From the NCBI GenBank assembly GCA_021234155.1, contig JAJEKV010000004.1, forward strand, positions 15,987,059-16,051,058: 64,000 nucleotides of DNA, in the 5' to 3' direction. The notes below the pieces were generated by a model that saw only the letters and a program-made list of their open reading frames with translations, was not told the DNA's origin and did not search any database. Of this stretch, positions 22,165 through 34,300 are shown piece by piece (position 1 is the stretch's first letter; each line of letters starts with the position of its first letter). Source of the stretch: Isoetes taiwanensis (taxonomy: Eukaryota > Streptophyta > Lycopodiopsida > Isoetales > Isoetaceae). The translations under genes were made by a program, and so were the position numbers.

Positions 22165-22640
22165 TCTAGGTTAAGGGGTGGCTTGTTCAAGGGGGCCGCG
22201 GTGGAAGCTCCACCCTAGAGTGGAGGGACCACATACCGGGTTCAAGTCCATTCCACTTATTTTTATTTTAAAATAAAATTGGTGTGGCTTTGTTCAAAGA
22301 ACAATTATGGCTCCACCTCGAGTGGAGAGGGACAGATGTCGGGATCAAGTCCACTTTTTCTTCTCATTCTTAGGTAGAGGTGGCTACGGCAAGGGCGTGA
22401 AGTGGGGCTCCACCATGAGGGAGGGGCACGAAATGTTCAGACCTTAGTTCACATTTATTGTCAGTTTTGGTAGGGGTGTCTAGAACCCGGACATGAATTA
22501 GGCTCCACCATGAGTGGAGGGGACTAGATGTTAGGACCCCAGTCTACATTTCTTGTTATTTTTAGGTAGAGGTGTGGCTAAGAGAAAGGGCATGGTTGGC
22601 TCCACCAGTGGAGAGACCAGTGTTCGGGTCCCTAATCATA
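22165..22640 (+). repeat. Array of five tRNA-like units of 94-109 bp, copy 1
   Basis: Each unit has GTGGCT..(G)CAAGGGCA, a hairpin GGCTCCACC..GAGTGGAG and then a segment like GGTTCAAGTCCA. The last resembles a pol III B box (GGTTCRANNCC) in units 1 and 2 and decays in later units. Unit joints carry TTTTTAGGTAGAGG. Clearer in the second block (56,382-56,850). tRNA origin is inference. Confidence 0.6.
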
Positions 22641-22985
22641 CTCTAGCACGATCTAGTGGATCCACCCTATTATATCTAGCCTACTCCATCATCAAAGCCT
22701 CCTCTATTATCTAGCCAATCTAGCTTTTGATCAGATAATCTAACCTAATTTGCTTCCCTTTTCTTTTTCTTTTTTTTGGCCGGAGAGGGGGGGGCCTTGG
22801 CGCGTTGACATGGCGTCCTTAGCCAATTTGATTATATGAAATAATATATAATTGATAAGGTATTATCAGCCATAGGGCATGTTAAAAGTAATGATTATGG
22901 TCATATACATGTTTGATATTGTCGTGTGCATTTAGTTTACGCATGCTTGGTTTTTTGTATTAGTTATTTTATTTTTGTTTGTAGG
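22640..22985. other. Stretch without a supported gene
   Basis: TCTAGCC-rich (22,660-22,750), then a TTTTCTTTTTTTTGGCC run and AT-rich sequence up to the kinase-like gene; likely its promoter and 5' region. A TGTAG acceptor-like site precedes the first ATG. Confidence 0.4.
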
Positions 22986-22993
22986 CATAAGAA

Positions 22994-24480
22994 ATGGCCT
23001 CGTGGGACATAGATGCTTGGTGAAATTAGGTGCATACTCATCAATCAAATATCGCCTGGGCCAAACCTAGATAGGCATATTATGCAAACTAATGGCCGAG
23101 TGAATTAGATTTTATATAAATCAGTTGAGAAAAAGAATGTCGAGTCTGAATTATGTGAAAGGTGGCTAGGCATGATGCTGCGTTGCAAGATATGATGAAA
23201 GAACTTGAAGTCTTGGGTTTGCAATCTTGAGCCAAAATTGAGAGCTACCCAGGTATAAAAGTGCCACTTATGAGCTCCCCATCTTGAGGGCATCACATTG
23301 AGCGATGGTCTAATTCATGGCGAAGTGCCAAGGTCACAGCGCAAGGATCACAAGATGGCCGATGCTTGATCTCAAGATGAGCAATTAAAAGGTTGGATAG
23401 TCTCCTACATGATGGGAGCTTTTATTGATCTGAGGGGGCCTAGATTATCATTGCATGCTCACTGTAAATGTGCTTTGCATTTATTATTAACATTCCACCG
23501 TGGATCTTGCGTAAATGTTGTAAAAATTACATTGCTAGTAAACAAGACTACGGGCCTGCACCAAAATCCAGGATCTTGGGAACCTTGTACTTTAATGGAG
23601 ATGACTATTTACATACTAGCATTTGGACTATTGGAGAGGCCAAGATAGAGCATCATGGTTGTTGGCGGAACAGGTATATCCATTTCAAGAGCCCAAGTCA
23701 GGCCTGCCTGTACCCCTTGGACTTGCCCTTGGATCTTTGGGAGATGAGCCCGCGAGGGAGTTAATGGAAGTAGTCTTGCACCATTCATGAATGGAGGAAC
23801 CTTGCGAGAATTAGTTGAAGCCATCTTAGAGGCAATTCTCTTTTTATAAAGATGGTCGAAGCTGCAATGTAGTGCTCTCAAGAAATTTTGACATGAAGAT
23901 AGAGGTGTGAAGTGGAAGCTAAGATTAGAACTTGTGTACAAGTCACATTACTTGAAATAGCTTTTGCTCTTGCGGAATGATGATTCTATGCCATCCATGC
24001 TCCATGTTCGATTCCCACAGCTCAAATTACAAGGGCCAAAACTCCATTTTGATGGCTCCCACACGAAATGTGGGTGGCTATTGGTAGTGGAACCCGACCC
24101 TCCATTTTTTGCAAGGAGTGAGGAATGCCTAAGTTGAAGAAATTTGTTATACACTACAAGATGGAGCAGTGCGATATCCCTTGGTGGGAGAAAGAGTTTT
24201 TTACAACATCATTGGATGACCAAGCATCATGGAGGCATGAGATATCGACATATATTACTTTGGGCTACATTTATACGGATGCTGCCAGTTTTGTCCAGTA
24301 TGGCTTATGGGGTTGTGTGTTGGGGTCATTGCTTCATGATACTCCAGCACATTAGAGTCATTGACATGAAGGGAGTTCAAATGATGATGGATGAGCTAGT
24401 GCATGGATTCCGGCCACATCTATTGATGTCAATTCAAAACAGGCTACTTGAGTGGTTGGCAGAGAGAGATGACATATAGA
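22994..24480 (+). pseudogene. Protein-kinase-like gene, copy 1 (frameshifted)
   Basis: Same protein as 57,204-58,647 but more damaged. The hinge-like segment PFMNGGT lies across a frameshift at about 23,783-23,803, EIAFALA near 23,958-23,978, and the block before the C-lobe (MEQCDIPWWEKEF) at 24,160-24,200. The SDIYSLG block of copy 2 is here changed to STYITLG (24,246-24,268) and NPTNR is lost. See copy 2 for domain evidence. No signal that it is translated as it stands. Confidence 0.5.
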
Positions 24481-24699
24481 GTCTTGGGATCCACTTGAGA
24501 CAGGACTAAGCCCTCTTTATTAAGAAATGCTTGCAAGAAATTGAGTTAATATAATTTTTCTCTTCCCATTTGAGGGCTTGTTCTAACAAATAAATGTTTT
24601 TAATGAAAATTATTAATCTGGGAAAGTAATTTATTAATGGAAAAATTAGCCCAGTAATGGTAAAATACAGTAGTAATCCATGCTTCTAGGTAAGGAAGA

Positions 24700-25110
24700 T
24701 GCCATTGACGTCCGACCATTCAGATTGTGTGTACCCACATCATCAAAACCCTAGATTGTAAAATGCAGCACAATCTAGGGTTTGATAACATAACACCACA
24801 CACTAATCTAGAGGTTTCTATGTTATATTTTAAATGGCATCATCAAGGCCCCTAGGTAAAATGCCATGTGGCCTGATCTAGGGTTTGATGATGTAACTAT
24901 TTTCTATATTTATGATTTGATGACGTAGCTTGTGTCTGGCATCGGCGTGCCACGTGAGGCACAATCCTAGGCTTTGATGGTGTACACATGTAGGGTTTCC
25001 TTGATGTGGCACTAAAATGCCATGTGGCATAATTTGGGGTTGATTGCATGAGCCTCTGAGAATTAAATAATATGGCAACCCTAGAGTTTGATGTGCACCC
25101 CTTACATATA
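24700..25110. repeat. Palindromic TAGGGTTTGATGA repeat cluster, copy 1
   Basis: CATCAAAACCCTAGATTGTAAA and CACAATCTAGGGTTTGATAA face each other at 24,737-24,787; further single units follow (CTAGGGTTTGATGATG near 24,880, TAGGCTTTGATGGTG near 24,967). The second block shows the complete set at 58,870-59,290. Hairpin-forming, MITE- or foldback-like. Confidence 0.7.
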
Positions 25111-25320
25111 AATGGGATAATCTTATAACATAAGAATGCAGATGCATGCATTATTTAGGTATTTATTAAAGATATTTGTTCAAAGCCAAAATCACGATAC
25201 TATAGTTAAGATTATTTTAATATTTTAACAAAGTCAAAAGTAACTTGAACTTGGGTGCAAATGCACCCTATTTCTCTCTTCCTTTCTCGCTAATTCTCGT
25301 TATAGAATTAATATAGTCAT
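25110..25320. other. AT-rich stretch upstream of the Arg/Ser-rich gene
   Basis: AATTAATATAGTCATG precedes the putative first exon of the next gene. No other feature. Confidence 0.4.
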
Positions 25321-27230
25321 GAAGATATGTGAAATCTTTGTCCCTCCGGGACCCTAGTCCTGACTGCCCAGTAGCGACATAGGGTTCATTCAGTACATTT
25401 CGAACCATCAAGGAGGTACTATTTAGGATGAACAGTTTGTAAATTACTATAATCTGTAATTAGGTCTATTATTGCAACCATCGGTATACTTATCGATGTT
25501 TCTCTCATAATTTCTTTTTGACCTAGATATAGTTTCTCACTTGATTAGTGTAATGCAGCACTCATAGGGAGGGATGAGGACGAAGATATAAGTATATCTT
25601 TTATTTACCCTCTAATTAGATATGCTGGATTTATGCATGGAGTTTTGTTGTGTAGAGGAAAGGCGGTTTAGAAAATAATGGGGGAGGACTCCAGGTAGAA
25701 CTAAGTGTCTTGAATCGTTGGTGATGCTTCCTCCACACAATCACACGGCAATATGTTTGGAGTATTAAGATAGTCTTTTAAAAGGAAAAATGGTTGGTAC
25801 TAGCATTGATATTTATTGGTTCAGAACTCCTTTGACTCCAGCCTTTCTTAAAACATGTCTCCTCTTGAGAGAACAAGTGCAAGCATACTTTGCCTCTTTT
25901 ACCCGTGTCCCGGTTAGGCATTTCCCTCGAATTATCGAGATTCCCACCTATACCCACATCGATATAGTGTTGATTATGAAAACTTTGATTATTATTGGCC
26001 TCGGTGATACTTTCAGCGAGAATACTCAGTGGTAGGCGAAATGTATAGTATGGACTCGAATCCCTAGGCACATCTGGCCCAGGATGAGCTTTAAGTGCAA
26101 GGAACTTGGAGGAATTTCAGCAATTAAATAGCCGCTCCTTTAGGTATCCGGACGTGCAGTTCGCGACATGTTAAGATGCTCCATTCTCATTACTTCAATT
26201 GAGGGTAGACAGTGCGAATGCGGACAAAGAGGCGGCAGCGGCATGAATCCACCAGACTTGCTTCCCGGGTTGGGATCTCAAGACAATGTGGAATCACGAC
26301 TTGGGGATGGGATCTCGGCTTGACGATAGTTCAACTGAAGAGAATGTCATTTCACTTTCTTTTGGACATATGGTCAGCCCGAAAAAATTTAGTCAGTAGA
26401 CATGTACCTGGCTGACCTTCGAGCTATCATAATAATAATGATTTTTGGTGGAAGTTTAGCAGTAAACACCATTATTTAAGATGTCAACCTATAAAATATT
26501 ATTTTACATCTAGACATTGGCTTGTCCATTTTCTTCACTTAGAATAAATTGCTGGAATTAGCAAAAGTTTTCTACTCGGAATGAGAATATGTATGTGTAA
26601 TTGAACTATAAAAGCACACTTTTATATACCCACCATTTATGTAGGGGGCGATCTTTCTAAAATGATATTTCGGGAAATGTCTTTATATTTACATTGAGGG
26701 GCCGTTTCTGTATCTCGTTTTGTGAATGCAGCGATCTAGGGAGTGGCTGGTGCTATGACCACCGCTGAAATAGAGAAGTCAAAGTAAGATGAAAGATTGT
26801 TTGAGATGGGCGAAAGAGCTTTTATTTGAAAGAAGCTCGTTCAATGATGGAATGACTTCAACAAAAAATGAGGTACATGGAGTCATAGCCTTATTTTATC
26901 TTGTGATCTATTCGATTTATATCAAAGGCAAAAAGGAGTGATTGATAAATTGAAGTCGGATGCAAACAATTTGGGCTGATGGTCAAAGTCCCTAAAGCAC
27001 TTAAGCTATTGAGATATCAAAGGTATTTGATGAAATTTTGTTTTGCCATTCATTAATTTTAACTGATCATGTTGTGCGCAAATGAGATCACTTTCAAATG
27101 TCGAAGGATCCTGCGAAGAAACATACAAAAGATGGAGAAAACAATACCCAAATGGCGGTACGTCTCCACTTGGAGCTCGGTGATTCGGAAGAGTTTCACC
27201 ATAGATTATTAAAGAGCTATAAGCTAGTTC
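25320..27230 (+). pseudogene. Unrecognised multi-exon gene with Arg/Ser-rich exon, copy 1
   Basis: Counterpart of 59,574-61,497. Some splice sites survive only here: the acceptor TGAATGCAG at 26,723-26,731 before CGATCTAGGG is clear in this copy, whereas the GTAAGT donor after LLD(I/M) is lost here (ATGGTCAG). Most exons carry indels, so the reading frame is broken. Use both copies together to define exons. Confidence 0.45.
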
Positions 27231-27239
27231 ATTAATTGT

Positions 27240-27430
27240 AATAGGGACTTTTATGTTAGCTAATACTGTATTGTCATGGAAGTACTTTCGCTTCTAAGTT
27301 CCCTCACCAAAGAACGTATGTATACTCATGGAGTATTGTTGGGCCCCTTAGGGCCCCTAATAATAAAAGTCTTGAGCGCAAAAGAATGGCATAATGTAGC
27401 AATTTTAGAAACACTTATACACTGTAAAAC
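27240..27430. other. Intergenic, no feature
   Basis: Contains GGGCCCCTTAGGGCCCC near 27,340. Converging 3' ends of the Arg/Ser gene (plus) and the PPR gene (minus). Confidence 0.4.
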
Positions 27431-27439
27431 TTAGAAACA

Positions 27440-28900
27440 CTTACGCATGTAATCCAATTCTGAGCAAAATACAGAATGAGACAAACAATGGCATAAATAC
27501 ATGGTGGGTTCTTTAAACAGGCAAACGAGTTACAAAGCAAGTGAGGAGGAAGGAGCTGCCCCAAAAGAGCCAGTGATACCTCGACGCTCCACAACAAACT
27601 CACGGAAAAATTGTAACTCTCTTCTTTGTACAAGCTGACCATCACCATCTGACACTGAAATCAAAATAGCAAACAATAGCTTAAACACAATATGAGTCAG
27701 ATTTTACATCACATTGCAATTCAAGTGTTACTTTCTTCAATGTGCAACCTGCAACCATGGATCCATCACGAACCCATCCCCTTTCGAGGGCATCTGTGAG
27801 AAAAAGTAAATGCTCTTTTTAAAGCTTCCCATGCACGGCATATGTATAAAAGCTGTGGCATTTCGGAAATCAAATCCTTGGTTGGGCATTTCCCTAAAGG
27901 AGCTCAGTGCATTGAGGAAATCCATGTTGACATATCTGCAGGAATCATTTCCGTATGGCATTCTTCGCTTGGGAAGAAACCATCCATTAAATTTTGTATA
28001 TTAGATGCCATTCGCATGAGGAATATATAATGGTTCGACCCAGTGGAGCCACTAGCGTAACAACAGTCAAGCGGATCGTTTGACGCTAAGGTGGGAAAAG
28101 TGGGCTCTCAATTGCGAAACAAGTATGAGTTAACACTGAATTTTCCGTTTTATACATGGACCTGAAGTCGGAAATAAAGTTGTGGCCGGATGCTATGGTA
28201 GGAAGGCATTTCTTTGAAGGCTGAGAGCATTGCTCTTCTTAATTCCAAAGCCACATAGGTCATGTGCCGCCGAACTCTTTTGTTTAGCCTGTTTTCTTGA
28301 AAGTTCCTTACGGGGCATTCAAAAAGGAGGTAGATGTAAGGAACAGAGTTTCGCGACATACTAAGCGGATGACATGCGGACTCCTTAGAAGTCTGCTCTT
28401 TGCATAAGATGTCAAAGATTCTCACTTCCGTTTGATCAAACTTGCGCTTCAGGACACTATATCAAGAAAAGATGTTGCCATCTTTGGTAAGCTTTGACTT
28501 ACAAAATCCTGTATCCAATGACATAGAAATGAACTCGAAATCACGAGGAGGTGATATCTGGGACTGTGAACTAGTTAAAGCCCTTGCCAAACTGGCTATT
28601 AACTTCATGAAGCACTAATATTTTCAAGCTCCTTCATTTTGGTTTGGCACAAATGGAGTGCACTCATCACCCGGTGCCTGTAAAGCCCGTCCCAAAAGTT
28701 TAGTGCACTAAACACCCATTCCTAATCGCACCCATTGTTGATGCTTGGAGTAGTATCTTTACATAAGCAAATTCCAGATTTTGAAGGTCTGTTGTGATTG
28801 TGTACAAAGTCCCTTACGTAGAAACAAGCAGAAGTTTCTTCATAGGTATTTCCAAATCTGGTGGCAAGTAAAACAAAGCCCTTTCACTCAAAAGGACCTG
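27440..28900 (-). pseudogene. PPR-repeat protein gene, copy 1 (frameshifted)
   Basis: Minus-strand reading contains ALSSFREMPNQGFDF and MGSFKKSIYFFSQMP segments in one frame, matching the ELLREMPNHD and FSQQMPERDGF parts of the second copy. PPR proteins bind organellar RNA with tandem 31-36-residue helical repeats. Only two or so repeats are readable; upstream exons (28,100-28,900) encode sequence I do not recognise, for example EVRIFDILCKEQ near 28,400. Confidence 0.5.
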
Positions 28901-29480
28901 GTCGGTTATAGTACTTGCATGTGTGTTTTGGTAACTTAAAAATAATTGATTTTCCAAGAAAAAATGTGCAATGCTAAGCCATTTGCAACATTATAGATAA
29001 TATGTCATTTAAATATGAGAATCCCCGGTCGCCTCTAGATATCTTAAGCAATTAGGTCGTCTTGATAGGCCCATCAAAATCATATATAGAAAACCATGAA
29101 AAAAGCGTGCAAAATGCAAAAACCCTTGTTATTGTGCTTTAGAATCTTCCCATATCAGGTTATATGAAGAGGAGGCTGTCCACATCATGGGAATCTCCAG
29201 GATCTTGATTATAAGCCTATTTTAAATACTCTGGGCTTAAAGTCTTTTGTGATTCTTATAAAATATAAAATGCAATACACATGTACAATTAAAAAAGAAA
29301 GGGTGATACCTTTTGCCTCTTGGCACAATATTGTAATTAACTAAGCAATTCATTCATTTTTTATTTCACGCATGATGACGTCCATGTGACGTCTAAGTAT
29401 TATTTTATTTTGTTTTATTTAATTTATTGGTTTTAATTAATATTAAAATATATTTATACAAAAGAAATTTAATAATCTCT
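28900..29480. other. AT-rich stretch, no gene
   Basis: Conserved with 63,285-63,850. Contains GATGACGTC(C)ATGTGACGTC at about 29,370-29,393, two ACGT-core (TGACGTC-like) sites close together. Otherwise AT-rich. Confidence 0.4.
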
Positions 29481-29489
29481 GCGTCCTCA

Positions 29490-30180
29490 CAGTTGCATGT
29501 CCAGGAGTTTTTTAGCATGTTCCTATGTACAGAGTTCTAATTCATGAATTCTCCTAAGATTCTACCAAAGGTTCTCTGGGGTTTAGCGAGGAGATTCCTC
29601 TAAATTTTATAGAATTTCCTCTAAGATTCCATTAGAAATTTTATTAGATTCTCCAAGATTCTATAGAAGATCCCCTAGATCCCCTTAGATTCCCTTAGAT
29701 CCCTTTGGAGCTTTATGAGGTTGCCCTAGGTTCTCTTACATTATATGAAGTTCAAAGAGATTCTATAAAGTTTCCCCTAGATCTTGCGTTTTCATCAACG
29801 TTTTTAGATTATAGATTTTATGAAGAAATTCCTTAGATCCCCAGATTTTAAGAAGGATTCCCTTAGGCTTATGCAAATATTTTCCTAGATTCTGCCCATA
29901 TTTTATAAGATTTTCTTAGATTCTATTGAATTCTTACGGATTCCTTTACATTTTAAGAACTTTTAGAGACATTCACATTCTAGAGACATTCCTAAAACTT
30001 ATTAGAACAATTTGGAACTTTACGGAAGAATTTTTTTAGATCTTTAAGATTCTCTTATGTTCCCAGAACTTTCTAGAAGATTTTAGAAGATTTCTAGAGC
30101 CTTCAGAACCATTCTAGAACTTTCTTGAACTAAGCTAGAATGTTATGATGTTTTCTAGCAGAACTATTTCCCCTTAAGTA
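29490..30180. repeat. Degenerate TTAGATTC(CC) / TTCTAGA repeat region
   Basis: About 700 bp of units such as CCCTAGATTCCCTTAGATCC and TTTATAGAATTTCCTCTAAG, with a period of 12-24 bases and much decay. The second block enters the same region at 63,905 and runs off the window. Confidence 0.7.
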
Positions 30181-30212
30181 TATTTAAAACATAAATTATT
30201 CATGGAATTAAT

Positions 30213-30280
30213 GTTTGGTCTAGTGGTTAGAATGGGGGGCTGGGGTTAATGGGCTAGGGTTCAGATCCCCCATACAACAT
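30213..30280 (+). mobile_element. tRNA-related SINE head or tRNA-like pseudogene
   Basis: TTGGTCTAGTGGTTAGAATGG gives a pol III A box (TAGTGGTTAGA, 30,221-30,231) and GGGTTCAGATCCCCC a B box (GGTTCAGATCC, 30,258-30,268, one mismatch to GGTTCRANNCC). Their spacing is normal for a tRNA. GGG/CCC pairing flanks the T-loop-like TTCAGAT. No CCA-compatible acceptor stem is complete, so it is not a functional tRNA. A SINE tail and TSD were not identified. Confidence 0.55.
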
Positions 30281-30389
30281 AAACATTTTTAAAAGCCGTT
30301 TCTAAGGGATGAGCATTCCAACTTGGGCCGTGGGATCTTGGACTAGATCAAAGGTGAGATCTCACCATGCTGTGTCATTAAAACCATGA

Positions 30390-30760
30390 GCCATAGGATC
30401 CTATTACATATAATTCTAGAGTCATGTGCAGTAGGATATGCCAAACCGTGATCAAGTAAGATCTCGGATCGGCTTGATCGGGGATCGGATCAACCCTAGG
30501 CAAGTAGGATCGATTACATATAATTCCCAAAGCCATGTACACTTGTAGGATGTGCCCCAAGACTTAGCGTGAGCCATTAGGATCTTGGACCCGGCTGATT
30601 AGGATCAAGATCAACTGGATCATTAGGATAGAAACACATATAATCAGGGAACAAACTCCAGAAGCCATCTGGCCGTGGGATGGTCAAAATACGTGAACCA
30701 TAGGATCTCCCGGATCAGTAGGATCCGAGGGAGGACAAACATGAGAACATATATATGTTA
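30390..30760. repeat. Three degenerate repeats of about 110 bp
   Basis: Units begin ACATATAAT(TC)..AGAGCCATGT at about 30,405, 30,515 and 30,630 and contain GTAGGATRTGCC and (TT)AGGATC(T)TGGA. Many GGATC and GATC sites lie between. Not part of the 34-kb duplication. Confidence 0.6.
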
Positions 30761-32080
30761 TGACACATACGAAATCAGTAGACATCGCAAAGGTCACATT
30801 TTGGAGTCACGTCTGTGGCAATGCATCGACCTTTGAGCTGCGTGTCGCATCAAGCGTGTCTTCTTGAGTCTAGGTCATGTCGTGTCGCGTGGCGGATGTC
30901 AGCATAAGGCGTAAAGGCAGCGTGGTGACCTTTTTGTTGTTGTGTGGAGGCTTGACTTGGGGCCAAATGGGTTTAAGGCCTTTAGAGACAAGACATACTA
31001 ATAAATGCATCACTATTCCTTTAAGCCAAATTTACCTGCTAGAGAGTACCTTTCCATGATATGCGCCAATGGGATGGAAGCTTAAGAACAAGATCATACA
31101 TCAAGATCATCCATAGAACAGAACATACATCAAAGTTTAGGCAATAGTCCTATATCTACAAAGAACTCTTAAGCTAGAGTAAAATACAGAAATGGGGATG
31201 ATAATAATCTTCCGTACCTCCCATTTTCACCTAATTGGACTCTCTGTTCTTGTTTTCCCGTCCTCCTCCATGGACTCTGCTCCACCAACCTCTTACTTGT
31301 TCCATTTCAATTATGATATTTGAGCATAAAGCGTGTCACCAGTGTCCACTTTGGGAACACCTTAGAAGTACCTATATTGGATGCGCCTTCAAAAATGGGT
31401 AATTTTTCTTGTTCTTTCTATCAAAATTGATTCAAATTTTTCAAAATAAAAAATTCAAAAGCATGTTAGCGTTGAAGGTCGAGATAAAGGCAGTATTATT
31501 GGAGGTGAAAATGAACCTTAGATCAATTTAACACTTATTAGTTGTGTGAGGCATCACGTAAAGTATCCAATACTTTGCGCGGCTTTATGGTCCTTCCTTT
31601 TTAAGATACATTGTAGCATGCTTATTCCATTTCTCCTTCTTCCTCTCATGATTCTTTTCCTACATCACCTTCCCATGTGCCTCCTGTTCCACCCTTTGCT
31701 CTCTCCCTCACCCTATTTACATATGCCATTTCCTCGGTCTAGGTGTACTTTCTTGCCATAAGACAACCATAGAACCAACATATGTAGTTAAGCTATTGTG
31801 GCCCTTATGTGATGAGTGGCCCAGGAGCTATGCGGAGCCAAAATTGACCTTATTGTAGGCATGTCGTAAACCTTAGTTCCCTTGCCCCACCAATCATCCC
31901 GTCGCCTTGTGAGTGGGTTTACAAGATCAAATTACGAATATTTCATGAGTCCACATAAATCGTTTCAAGGCGGATTTAATCCATTAGATGTGGATCTTGG
32001 AAGACCTATGTTTCTATTACCGAAAATTAACTATCTTGCATTTGCCTCCTTTTAGAATATGTTCTTTTTTCTTTCGTTTT
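30760..32080. other. Unique stretch, no supported gene
   Basis: No frame with a recognisable motif on either strand. A repeated (C)ATACATCAA(A/G) motif lies near 31,095-31,140. Confidence 0.4.
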
Positions 32081-32086
32081 CTTTCT

Positions 32087-32106
32087 TTTTTTTTTTTTTT
32101 TTTTTT
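32087..32106. repeat. Poly(T) tract
   Basis: About 22 T preceded by TTTTCTTTCGTTTTCTTTC. On the minus strand it could be the poly(A) tail of a retroposed sequence lying at 32,107 and beyond, for example around the 145-codon minus-strand frame at 32,208-32,645. That frame has no recognised family. Confidence 0.5.
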
Positions 32107-34300
32107 GAAGTAGAAGTGTTTTTTCCATTAATTAATTAAAAGCCATACAATAAGTCGACTAATGGGAAAAAATTCCCACATCTAACAACCACCAAACTTA
32201 AATAACTTTAGAAAGAAAAAATAGTAGTATGTATCTTCGAGTTTATAACAACAGCACCGGCTACACCAAGATGCAATTTGCAAATTGATACAGATGGCTG
32301 CCTTGCCCTCTTAAGAAAGCAGAATTGCAAACTCGATGTGTGAGAATAAGTCCAAAGCACATGAACAAATGCCAAGCAAATGCTAGAGCATGAAGTTAGA
32401 AACAAAAAGAAGATAAAGGTATTGAGCATTAGCAGGATGGCCGTGAAGCGAGTTGGAGACCAAGGAGAAGGAGATGTCGAAATTTGGGAATGGTGTTTTG
32501 TAGGTGGTGTTGCATTATCTGATGAAAATGGAATTATGGGCCAATATGCTCGTACCAAATTTGTAGCTATTAAATTCGACCATTCTCCATAAGCAAGGAA
32601 TGTGTCCTCTTTTCCATCAAAATGATTATATAAATTCATTAACATCTTGTAGGAATGAGTATAATTGCTAAAGGTGGCTATCGTCCAAAGAGTAGTGGTA
32701 CATGAGCAAGAAATTGAATATCACGATTACATCACATGCGACCTCTCATACAATATATCCACGACCCAAGATTTTCATTCTTGTTAAGCTGACACGGGTA
32801 GAGTTTGACTTCATCCCCTTTGTTGCATTTATTACCGGAGGCTTGGTTCTGTGACTTATCTGTATTGTTGTTGTACAAAGGTAACTTCATGGTAACTTAA
32901 CATTGTATCAAATTTGTTGCTGCCTAAAAGGGGCATTAAATTGATAACGGGTTAGAAACAAGATATTGAAATACCTATAAATTTACCAATTTACATCCAT
33001 TTCTGTCCTGCAGAATCTGCAACTTTACTTTTGTGAAGCCCGATTACCATAAGCTTCTAAATCCAATTGAAAATTCATCTTAATCCAAAATATGGAAAGA
33101 GTTTTTTATGACCATGCACAATCCCTATTCGACACCCAAATCTTCAAAATGATGAACTTATAGTGTGTTTATGCATCATTATGAATGCATTTTAACAAGT
33201 TAATGGTTATGCACAGAAATAATGGCAAATTCTTTTAATAAAATGATTCCAAAAATCAAGCTTAGGCTCTGCTTGGAAAATATCTTTGCGGGTGTTTCAT
33301 CATGTGTCAGGCCAGTTAGAATGACATGGGTCCTAATGGCCGAATTTCTGTAGACAAGGAAAAACAAGGTTTGGGAGGCTGTAATCAACCCGAATAAGAT
33401 AATTTACCTTTGGAGACAATATGAGTTCCAAATGTTTGAACGGAGACTATAGCATTCATCTTGTGATTGACAAAACTGTCTGGCTTTAACATGACTGTCT
33501 TGTGATTGACTGGCATAGACTACTAACTTTTATACTTATTAATCCATTTGTTTCAAATTAGACCATTACCCTCTCGGCCCGGATTAAGGTTATCCGATGA
33601 GATATTCACAGAAATGAAAGTAGATTGATCATCCCATCAAATGAGCGTTCTGATGTCTTTCTTGAAAGCAATCTTCATAAAGAGATGTATCTAGAACAAC
33701 CTCAGGCTTCATCTCATCTGATCCACCAATGAGTGTCATCTCCATGAAGCTCTATATGGTCTTGACAATCTTCTCCGATCATTGTATGCACTTTCCTTGG
33801 CTAGGTCTTGGTTTTCATGCGGTACTCCAGAATCCGGTGTACATGAGTCATGATCCACTTTTTCTCATCCCTATGCTATATTTGTGACGCGTGCCCGATT
33901 GTGGCGACCTCTGCGCTTTGAGCTTCAAGTCACCAAGAGTCGCCTTCAAAACCATTTTATGAAAGACCTTGACCCCTTCCACCTTCTTGGTGGTATCACG
34001 TCATCGCATTCCTAAAAGTTGGACAAACCCTCCCTTATAAGAGTTCCTAATAAAAACCCCCACTTATATGATTTTAAAATTTTCTCAAAATTTATAATTC
34101 CCTATCTTAGAATTTACCCCTAAGTTTTCTTAATCATACTAAACTTATAGCACTTATAGTCAAAAACTTTATGTTGTCATATCTACCTCTTTTCCCCTAA
34201 TAATTACAAATTTAACACTCATAAAACTTATATAGAGCCTTACATATATGTACAACAATCGATAGTAAAACCTCCCCTCCCACCACTCCATGTTTTATAA
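32107..34300. other. Unique stretch, no supported gene
   Basis: Scattered frames under 150 codons, none with a recognisable motif. Composition is AT-rich and uniform. Confidence 0.4.

Larger units (their letters stand above)
3291..29636 (+). repeat. Large duplicated block, copy 1
   Basis: Colinear with 37,612-64,000 at an offset of about 34.32 kb (left) to 34.36 kb (right). All genes, repeats and the LTR insertion match in order and orientation. The right limit lies beyond 29,636 in principle, since the second copy runs off the window. Differences are mostly short indels. Confidence 0.95.

Noticed and set aside
22165-22640. CRISPR-like direct repeats
   Set aside because: Repeat units are contiguous and diverged, spacers are not unique, and the genome is plant-like.
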